Made by a program: the position numbers and the translations under genes. Positions 7,335 to 11,892 of a stretch of DNA of 11,892 nt are shown here, one piece after another; positions within the stretch are counted from its first letter, which is position 1, and every line of letters begins with the position of its first letter. Origin of the DNA: Clostridiales bacterium UBA1446. Lineage in GTDB: Bacteria; Bacillota; Clostridia; Oscillospirales; Oscillospiraceae. Under the pieces are notes generated by a model that was given only the letters and a program-made list of their open reading frames with translations, ran no database searches and was not told the origin of the DNA. The stretch spans positions 3,152-15,043 of the forward strand of contig DCTG01000012.1 of assembly GCA_002329245.1 (NCBI GenBank), in the 5' to 3' direction.

Positions 7335-7775
7335 CTAATCCGGCGTCTCGTTAGGGAAAAAGTTGTTATGCTCCATAATGTCTCTTAAAACGTCCACATA
7401 CTTTTTAGATTTATGCACGGCAAAAGCATCCGGATCGATGGGGATTCCCAGCTCGTTCATTCTCCGGATTCCCCAGATATAAAGAATATCCAGCGCCGGG
7501 ACCAGTTCTTCGGCAACCGGCGTGAGGACATACTCCACCTTTACCGGAATGGTCTCGTACTGGATTCGGCGCACAAGCCCGTCTTCCACCAGCTCCTTAA
7601 GCTGCTGGCTAAATACCTTTTCCGAGATCGGAAGCGTTTTGAGCGTATTGTTAAAACGGATGCTACCATACGTATGGATATGATGCAGGATCGTCATTTT
7701 CCATTTTCCGAACAGACAATGACGTATGTAGTGGTACGGATTCACGCCGCCGGTGCGCATTGTTTTCAAGGACAT
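7335..7775 (-). CDS. HxlR-family winged-helix transcriptional regulator
   Basis: This 146-residue protein carries the HxlR/MarR-like winged helix. FGKWKMTILHHIHTYGSIRF (22-41) is the family's conserved G-K-W...I-L...R-F block. ISEKVFSQQLKELVEDGLVR is the recognition helix leading to the wing, and VEYVLTP begins the last conserved block. Family members often sense electrophiles or quinones through a cysteine located 11 residues before G-K-W. Here that position is Asn12, and the only cysteine is Cys20. It is divergent from the phloroglucinol operon with a 368-base shared control region, and its own promoter overlaps a repeated motif, suggesting it regulates itself and the right-hand operon. The start is supported by GAGGTG upstream. 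The effector is not known. Confidence 0.88.
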   Translation of the reverse strand: MSLKTMRTGGVNPYHYIRHCLFGKWKMTILHHIHTYGSIRFNNTLKTLPISEKVFSQQLKELVEDGLVRRIQYETIPVKVEYVLTPVAEELVPALDILYIWGIRRMNELGIPIDPDAFAVHKSKKYVDVLRDIMEHNNFFPNETPD

Positions 7776-7808
7776 ACGATTTCACCTCATTTGCGTTGAA
7801 TCAGAATT

Positions 7809-7836
7809 AGAATATCAAATTGCATAATATTGTCAA
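7809..7836 (-). promoter_or_regulatory. Promoter of the HxlR regulator gene
   Basis: On the minus strand a perfect -35 TTGACA (7831-7836) is followed after 16 bases by TATTCT (7809-7814), matching 4 of 6 in the -10. Transcription would start near 7802, giving a leader of about 27 bases before the ATG at 7775. The spacer contains one copy of the repeated motif, so a protein bound there would block this promoter. Confidence 0.65.
7816..7830 (+). repeat. Candidate operator, copy 1 of a 15-base direct repeat
   Basis: CAAATTGCATAATAT here matches CAAATTGTATAATAT at 7908-7922 with one mismatch. This copy fills the spacer of the HxlR promoter, and the other overlaps a plus-strand TATAAT. Placement over both divergent promoters is what an autoregulated operator looks like. 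The region is AT-rich, so chance similarity is possible. Confidence 0.45.
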
Positions 7837-7907
7837 CATGGAAATTAAAAGAACTGTATTATGTTATAAAAGTATTCTTTCGTAGCTTCATACAAATATT
7901 GCAAGGA

Positions 7908-7922
7908 CAAATTGTATAATAT
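7908..7922 (+). repeat. Candidate operator, copy 2 of a 15-base direct repeat
   Basis: CAAATTGTATAATAT differs at one position from the copy 92 bases upstream. It contains a perfect -10 hexamer TATAAT (7915-7920), but the -35 at proper spacing is poor. This could be a weak or activator-dependent promoter for the leader ORF and right-hand operon, controlled by whatever binds the repeat. Confidence 0.42.
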
Positions 7923-7951
7923 GCATATCATGGAAAAAATAGGAGGGGGAA

Positions 7952-8005
7952 TTGAAGATATTTCCTTCTGTTTTTTGTGCATATCGTTCAACTGAAAGAC
8001 ACTAA
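7952..8005 (+). CDS. Possible 17-residue leader peptide with TTG start
   Basis: A near-perfect ribosome binding site AGGAGGGGG (7941-7949) stands in the control region with no long ORF behind it. The only well-placed start is TTG at 7952, giving MKIFPSVFCAYRSTERH then TAA. It lies downstream of the possible TATAAT at 7915-7920 and upstream of the cupin promoter. If real it could be a leader peptide whose translation affects the operon. There is no clear terminator hairpin after it, only a T-rich run near 8006-8012. The composition is unremarkable, and the site could be a fortuitous purine run. Confidence 0.25.
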   Translation: MKIFPSVFCAYRSTERH

Positions 8006-8057
8006 CTTTTTTGATACTACCATACAAATTTGTTACTTAATCACAAAATTATCCGTA

Positions 8058-8086
8058 TTGTGGAAGAAAATTCGTGCAATTATAAT
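8058..8086 (+). promoter_or_regulatory. Promoter of the phloroglucinol degradation operon
   Basis: TTGTGG (8058-8063) and a perfect TATAAT (8081-8086) are 17 bases apart. Transcription would begin near 8093, about 50 bases before the cupin ATG. The -35 matches only the first three consensus bases. The -10 lies in a palindromic AT stretch (AATTAT-A-ATAATT, 8078-8090). Confidence 0.58.
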
Positions 8087-8143
8087 AATTTTAATCGACG
8101 GAGTAGGCTTGTCGGTAAACGCAACAAGAAAGGATGGTATTAC

Positions 8144-8491
8144 ATGGTCAAGCGTACGCTGGAGGAACTAAAGCCCTATGACGCGCCCGGTCATTTTAAG
8201 ATGACCGCGATGAGAATTCACGGAAAGGAGGAAACCGGAGCGGAGAAGTTCTGGGTCGGTCTTTCGACGTTTCTTCCCCAGGGCGGAGCGGAATACGCTT
8301 ACGAGGACAGCCCGCTGGAAAAATTCTACTATGTTTTGGAAGGCGAAGTCACCGTAACGGACCGCGAAGGAGAGAAATACGTTATCCACGCCGGGGAGTC
8401 TATTTCGTTCAGGCCCTTTGAGGGGCGTTCGCTTCTCAACGAAAGCAACCGTGCGGCCACGATGTTGGTCGTGATAAGTTATCCCTTATAA
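8144..8491 (+). CDS. Small single-domain cupin protein lacking the usual metal-binding histidines
   Basis: This is a 115-residue beta-barrel protein. The ATG at 8144 is preferred because AAGAAAGGA precedes it; the upstream in-frame extension to 8030 is AT-rich, covers the promoter and has no ribosome binding site. The cupin core is clear: [12 protein letters not shown] (62-73), then [13 protein letters not shown] (82-94). In metal cupins motif 1 carries H-x-H and motif 2 a further His. Here the H-x-H positions are Tyr51 and Tyr53, and the motif 2 position is about Ser96. A classical iron/manganese dioxygenase is therefore unlikely. As the first gene of the operon it might bind a polyphenol or diketone, act as a metal-free isomerase, or be regulatory. 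The real role is unknown. Confidence 0.82.
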   Translation: MVKRTLEELKPYDAPGHFKMTAMRIHGKEETGAEKFWVGLSTFLPQGGAEYAYEDSPLEKFYYVLEGEVTVTDREGEKYVIHAGESISFRPFEGRSLLNESNRAATMLVVISYPL

Positions 8492-8522
8492 ACAGGGGAA
8501 ATGGAAACGGGAGGAAAATGAC

Positions 8523-9311
8523 ATGGCAGTGGTGGAGAAAGATTTCGTGGAGTCCCTGTTTTCAATCCGGGATAAGGTGGCCCTTGTCACCGGCGCAACC
8601 GGTGCGCTCGGCTCCGTGATATCCATGGGCTTCGGGTACGCGGGGGCAAAGGTGGTGCTGACCGGCCGGAATGAGAAGAAATTGGAGGAACTTGCCGCGC
8701 AGATGAAGGAAGCGGGGCTTGCATGCGCTTACATTGCCGGCGATCCGGCCGTGGAAGAGGATGTGAAAAAAATCATCTCCTTTGCGGTGGATACATACGG
8801 CGAGCTCAATATTTTGATTACCTGCCACGGACTGAACAAGGCAAAAAGCGTGCTGGAGCAATCGCTCGAGGAATGGCAGGCTATTATGGACGCCAATACC
8901 AAGAGCGTCTATCTTCTATCCAAATACGCGGCCGAACAGATGGTGAAACAGGGGAAGGGCGGCAAGATCGTCATAACCTCCTCCGCCCGCTCCAAGCGCG
9001 GCATGAAGGGCTACACCGGCTATTCAACTTCAAAGGGAGCCGTCGACCTGATGGTGCAGTCCCTCGCCTGCGACCTTGGGCAATACAACATTCAGGTCAA
9101 CAGCTTCAACCCCACGGTGTTCCGTTCCGACCTCACGGAATGGATGTTCCATGACGACAACGTTTACCAGAACTTTCTCAAAAGGCTTCCGATCGGACGT
9201 TTGGGCGAACCGGCGGACTTCATCGGCATGGCAATCTTTTTAAGCTCCAATGCCTCCAACTTCTTTACCGCCTCCAATTACGCGGCCGACGGCGGTTACT
9301 GGGGGAACTGA
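8523..9311 (+). CDS. SDR-family NADPH-dependent phloroglucinol reductase (predicted)
   Basis: This 262-residue classical short-chain dehydrogenase/reductase probably reduces phloroglucinol to dihydrophloroglucinol. The Rossmann motif TGATGALG spans 23-30. Arg49 after the second strand (VVLTGRN) favours NADPH. The catalytic set is N125, S154, Y167 and K171 (YSTSK). The usual N-N-A-G stretch is replaced by T-C-H-G (100-103). SDRs of this type include gluconate 5-dehydrogenases and 3-oxoacyl-ACP reductases, and sequence alone does not fix the substrate. The assignment comes from the following genes, which encode the hydrolase, dehydrogenase and thiolytic enzyme families of the known anaerobic phloroglucinol route. 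GGAGG lies upstream of the ATG, and the gene ends 2 bases before the next start. Confidence 0.8.
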   Translation: MAVVEKDFVESLFSIRDKVALVTGATGALGSVISMGFGYAGAKVVLTGRNEKKLEELAAQMKEAGLACAYIAGDPAVEEDVKKIISFAVDTYGELNILITCHGLNKAKSVLEQSLEEWQAIMDANTKSVYLLSKYAAEQMVKQGKGGKIVITSSARSKRGMKGYTGYSTSKGAVDLMVQSLACDLGQYNIQVNSFNPTVFRSDLTEWMFHDDNVYQNFLKRLPIGRLGEPADFIGMAIFLSSNASNFFTASNYAADGGYWGN

Positions 9312-9313
9312 GC

Positions 9314-10249
9314 ATGAAAGAGCTGCGAAACGTTGTCGTTGTCGGTGCCGGCATGATGGGGAATGCGCTGGCCCAGGTGTTCGCGTCTGACCCGGGGCTG
9401 CATCTGATCCTGAAAACCCGCGCGCTGAAAAAAGACCGCTATGATCCGATCATCAGCAATCTTGACATCATGATTGCGCGCGGCGCGGCCACGGAAGCGG
9501 AAAAAGAAGCGATATTGGAGCGCATCCATTTTGTCACGGACGACGCCGAAGCGTATACAGACGCCGATTTCATCATCGAGTGCTACCCCGAGGTCATGGA
9601 GGAGAAACAGAATCTCTTTGCGCACGTGGAAAACTTCTGCCGCGACGACTGCATTCTCGCGACGAACACATCGGTGATGAGTCCGACGGAAATTTCGCTC
9701 AAATGCAGGCGGCGGGAACGGGTCGTCGGCGCACATTTCTGGAATCCGGGGCATCTGATTCCCCTGGTGGAGGTGGTAAAATCTGATTTTACTTCCGAAG
9801 AGGTGATGCAGGCAACGATTTCCCTTCTCGCGCGCGTTGGGAAAAAGCCCATTTACTGCGCCAAAGACGTGCCGGGTTTCGTGGCAAACCGGCTGCAGCA
9901 TGCCCTCTGGCGCGAGGCCTTCTACATGGTGGAAAACGGCATCGCAAGCCCCAAGACCGTGGACGACGCATGCAAATACGGTCCCGGCCTGCGCTGGCCG
10001 GTAATGGGACCCATGGAGAACAGCGACCTTGTTGGCATTGAGCTGACTTATAACATTCACAAGTATATCCTGAAGCATTTGGCGGATAATCACGAGCCGT
10101 CGCCTTTGCTGCAGGAGATGCTTGCGCGCGGAGACAACGGCTTTCGGACGGGAAAGGGCTGGCAGGAATGGACTCCGGAGCAGATGAAGGCTTCCAGCGA
10201 CGGGCTGAAGGAATACCTCATCGACTGCGCCGCGAAACAGAAAAAATAA
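9314..10249 (+). CDS. 3-hydroxyacyl-CoA-dehydrogenase-like 3-hydroxy-5-oxohexanoate dehydrogenase (predicted)
   Basis: The 311-residue protein resembles 3-hydroxyacyl-CoA dehydrogenase, L-carnitine dehydrogenase and lambda-crystallin. GAGMMG (11-16) is the dinucleotide-binding loop. Catalytic residues align with human HADH: S120 (TNTS), H141 (GAHFWNPGH), E153 and N192 (PGFVANR). The acidic residue expected at the end of strand 2 is Thr35, followed by Arg36, a change that favours NADP(H) over NAD(H). In this setting it should oxidise 3-hydroxy-5-oxohexanoate, a free acid rather than a CoA ester, to 3,5-dioxohexanoate. The ATG sits 2 bases after the reductase stop, with GGGGGA inside the reductase gene, so translation is coupled. 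A substrate other than this, such as carnitine, is not excluded by sequence alone. Confidence 0.8.
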   Translation: MKELRNVVVVGAGMMGNALAQVFASDPGLHLILKTRALKKDRYDPIISNLDIMIARGAATEAEKEAILERIHFVTDDAEAYTDADFIIECYPEVMEEKQNLFAHVENFCRDDCILATNTSVMSPTEISLKCRRRERVVGAHFWNPGHLIPLVEVVKSDFTSEEVMQATISLLARVGKKPIYCAKDVPGFVANRLQHALWREAFYMVENGIASPKTVDDACKYGPGLRWPVMGPMENSDLVGIELTYNIHKYILKHLADNHEPSPLLQEMLARGDNGFRTGKGWQEWTPEQMKASSDGLKEYLIDCAAKQKK

Positions 10250-10310
10250 CCTGCGGCAGAGAACCGCTGAAGAAAATTCATACCATAACTAACAAATGGA
10301 GGAACGCATC

Positions 10311-11249
10311 ATGGGAAAGAAAGTATTTGTGGACCTGACACATCCATTCAGCGCGGAGATTCCCCGATGGCCGTATTTTGACAAGCCGGTCATCGACAAT
10401 ACGCATACCATGGCAAAGGGAGGCGTTCTGACGCAGAAGATCACCTGCACGATGCACACCGGCACGCATTGCGACGCGCCCCGTCATGTGATGGAAATCG
10501 AGTTTGACGGCAGGAGAGCCCGCTATACGCATGAAATGCCGCTGGACGCATATACCGGAGACGCCGTTTGCCTTCCCATTGAAATCGAGCGCTGGGGACT
10601 CATCGGCCCGAAACACCTGGAAGCCGCCTGTGAAAAGGTGGGGATCAGGCCGGAAGAGCTGGAGGGAATGGTCGTCTGCCTCAATACCGGCATGCACCGC
10701 AAGTTTGACGACAGCAAGGAATACTATCATTATTCCTGCGGCACCGGCGTCGACGCGGGGAGGTGGTTTGTCGCACACAAGGTAAAGTGCGTCGCCATGG
10801 ATATGCAGGCGTTGGATCATCCGCTTCACACCGCGATGGGCAACAACGGCATGACTCGGATGAATTTGCTCGGCGCGTCGGGACGACCGATTACGGAAGA
10901 GTACATCGAGCAGTTCGGGGAAGAGGCGTACGCCGAATTTGACAAGTTCACGTACATCAAAGTTCACGGCAAAGAGGCGTATGATAAAAAATACGGAGAT
11001 CTGGAAGCAATTGGCAACTGGGGCACCTGGGAACCCTGTCATAAGCAGTTGTTGGGGCACGGCATTGTCGGCGTGGAAAACCTTGGCGGCGACCTGGATA
11101 AGGTCTCCGGAAAGCGTTTCCGCTTTTACTGCTTCCCGATTCGCTGGTACATGGGCGACGGCTCTATGGCCCGCTGCGTCGCGGAAATCGACGAAGACGA
11201 TCTCAACGACGTGCCCGACAGGGTCTATACATACGGAGGCAATATCTGA
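10311..11249 (+). CDS. Cyclase-family metal-dependent hydrolase, predicted dihydrophloroglucinol cyclohydrolase
   Basis: This 312-residue member of the cyclase/kynurenine formamidase superfamily is predicted to open the dihydrophloroglucinol ring hydrolytically to 3-hydroxy-5-oxohexanoate. The signature HTGTHCDAPRH (49-59) supplies metal ligands H49, H53, D55 and the acid/base H59. H244 and E256 (GVENLGG) correspond in order and spacing to the distal His/Glu pair of KynB. It is longer than the 210-260 residues usual for the family because of roughly 60 extra residues at about 178-240. The ATG at 10311 is chosen because GGAGG (10298-10302) lies 8 bases upstream; the ATG at 10296 would overlap this site. 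The gene follows the dehydrogenase by 61 bases without an evident terminator. Confidence 0.82.
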   Translation: MGKKVFVDLTHPFSAEIPRWPYFDKPVIDNTHTMAKGGVLTQKITCTMHTGTHCDAPRHVMEIEFDGRRARYTHEMPLDAYTGDAVCLPIEIERWGLIGPKHLEAACEKVGIRPEELEGMVVCLNTGMHRKFDDSKEYYHYSCGTGVDAGRWFVAHKVKCVAMDMQALDHPLHTAMGNNGMTRMNLLGASGRPITEEYIEQFGEEAYAEFDKFTYIKVHGKEAYDKKYGDLEAIGNWGTWEPCHKQLLGHGIVGVENLGGDLDKVSGKRFRFYCFPIRWYMGDGSMARCVAEIDEDDLNDVPDRVYTYGGNI

Positions 11250-11354
11250 GGGTACATGCAAAGGCCGCGGGGCGAATGCGGCGCGCAAGACACCGTTGGG
11301 ATATAAATCATATTAACCATATTAAGGCTTTGCCCGAAAAAGGAGGATCGAATC

Positions 11355-11892
11355 ATGCCGAATCACAAAACAAAACGCATCATAACGGTCGCTACCACAG
11401 GCGCCTGGCCCACGAAGGAAAACACCCCAAACGTGCCTATTGAGCCGCATGAAATCGCGCTGGAAATCTACAATTGCTGGAAGGAAGGCGCGGCCATCGC
11501 GCATATTCACTGCCGGGACGACAACGGGCGGGCAGCCATGATTTTTGAAAAGTTTGAAGAGGTTGTCACCCTCCTGCGCACCAAGTACGCCGACTGCGAC
11601 ATCATTTTGAACATCACCACCTCGGGCGGCATCAATCTCAAGGAAGAAGACAGGCTTCGCCCCTTCTATGAGCTCAGACCCGAAATGTGCTCCTATGACT
11701 GCGGAACCATGAACTGGCTGCATACCGGCGTATTCGAAAACAACCCGCAGTTTTTGGAAAAGTTGGGAAAGATGGCAAAAGAGGCGGGCGTCAAACCGGA
11801 AATCGAGGTCTTCGACCCGGGGATGATATACAACGCCCAGTACTATATCAAGAAGGGCATTTTGGATACCCCGGCCCACTTCCAGTTCTGCA
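11355..11892 (+). CDS. BKACE-family enzyme, predicted triacetate acetoacetate-lyase (partial, runs off the window)
   Basis: The gene is open from ATG 11355, with AGGAGG (11341-11346) upstream, to the window end: 179 complete codons of a family usually 270-310 long. HIHCRD (50-55) carries the zinc-binding H-x-H pair (H50, H52) of beta-keto acid cleavage enzymes, the third ligand being a Glu that would lie beyond the window. NITTSGG near 90 and KPEIEVFDPGM near 150 are further family blocks. These enzymes exchange acetyl-CoA with a beta-keto acid to give acetoacetate and a new acyl-CoA. With triacetate as substrate the products are acetoacetate and acetoacetyl-CoA, the end of the phloroglucinol route. 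Other 3-keto acids such as 3-keto-5-aminohexanoate are the main alternative; context argues for triacetate. Confidence 0.85.
   Translation, partial: MPNHKTKRIITVATTGAWPTKENTPNVPIEPHEIALEIYNCWKEGAAIAHIHCRDDNGRAAMIFEKFEEVVTLLRTKYADCDIILNITTSGGINLKEEDRLRPFYELRPEMCSYDCGTMNWLHTGVFENNPQFLEKLGKMAKEAGVKPEIEVFDPGMIYNAQYYIKKGILDTPAHFQFC

Larger units (their letters stand above)
7776..8143. other. Divergent AT-rich control region between hxlR-type gene and phloroglucinol operon
   Basis: No conventional gene is supported here. The region holds the HxlR promoter (7809-7836, minus), two copies of a 15-base motif (7816-7830, 7908-7922), a possible plus-strand -10 TATAAT at 7915-7920, a possible 17-codon leader ORF with an excellent ribosome binding site (7952-8005), a second pair of direct repeats CATACAAAT (7889-7897, 8021-8029), the palindrome ACAAATTTGT (8024-8033), and a promoter just ahead of the cupin gene (8058-8086). 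Its strong AT bias compared with both flanks is typical of a regulated bidirectional promoter region. Confidence 0.75.

Noticed and set aside
7845..8027. Minus-strand ORF of 60 codons in the divergent control region
   Set aside because: It has no ribosome binding site, overlaps promoters and repeats, and is a composition artefact of AT-rich DNA.
8030..8143. N-terminal extension of the cupin from an ATG at 8030
   Set aside because: The extra 38 residues are AT-rich and basic, cover the predicted promoter, and have no ribosome binding site; the ATG at 8144 has one and gives a normal cupin length.
9296..10093. Minus-strand ORF of 265 codons opposite the dehydrogenase
   Set aside because: It is antisense to a complete HADH-like enzyme with all catalytic residues; it has no domain or ribosome binding site.
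10278..11288. Minus-strand ORF of 336 codons opposite the cyclohydrolase
   Set aside because: The plus strand carries the full H-x-G-T-H-x-D signature and distal His/Glu pair. The antisense reading has no motif and no supporting start site.

Overview
This window is a catabolic gene cluster for anaerobic trihydroxybenzene breakdown. Together the genes encode a near-complete route from pyrogallol through phloroglucinol to acetoacetyl units. Strong AAGGAGGT-type ribosome binding sites, tight gene packing, moderately GC-rich genes with AT-rich spacers, and the oxygen-sensitive enzyme families suggest an anaerobic Bacillota (Clostridia-like), perhaps from a gut or sediment. That assignment is inference; the window holds no taxonomic marker gene.

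Layout: two divergent blocks meet in an AT-rich control region at 7776-8143. The left block is on the minus strand. In transcription order it encodes an HxlR regulator (7335-7775), a TetR regulator (6645-7271), a LysR regulator (5691-6614) followed by a terminator, pyrogallol:phloroglucinol transhydroxylase large and small subunits (2788-5385 and 1983-2786), a strong spacer hairpin, a sodium:solute symporter (374-1882), and two single-pass membrane microproteins of 35 and 38 residues (240-347 and 62-178). The right block is on the plus strand. It encodes a small cupin (8144-8491), an SDR reductase assigned as phloroglucinol reductase (8523-9311), a 3-hydroxyacyl-CoA-dehydrogenase-like enzyme assigned as 3-hydroxy-5-oxohexanoate dehydrogenase (9314-10249), a cyclase-family hydrolase assigned as dihydrophloroglucinol cyclohydrolase (10311-11249), and the start of a BKACE-family enzyme assigned as triacetate acetoacetate-lyase (11355 to the window end).

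How they fit together: the symporter may import an aromatic substrate. The transhydroxylase isomerises pyrogallol to phloroglucinol using 1,2,3,5-tetrahydroxybenzene as co-substrate. The reductase makes dihydrophloroglucinol with NADPH, the cyclohydrolase opens the ring to 3-hydroxy-5-oxohexanoate, the dehydrogenase oxidises this to 3,5-dioxohexanoate (triacetate), and the BKACE enzyme uses acetyl-CoA to release acetoacetate and acetoacetyl-CoA. The transhydroxylase call is very strong, because remembered active-site residues of the Pelobacter acidigallici enzyme all fall at a constant offset of 7. The right-block substrate assignments rest on the joint occurrence of the four expected enzyme families.

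The least explained parts are the two microproteins behind the symporter, the cupin without metal-binding histidines at the head of the degradation operon, the repeated motif and possible leader peptide in the divergent control region, and the three unrelated regulators in tandem. No tRNA, rRNA, CRISPR array, insertion sequence or integrase was seen.
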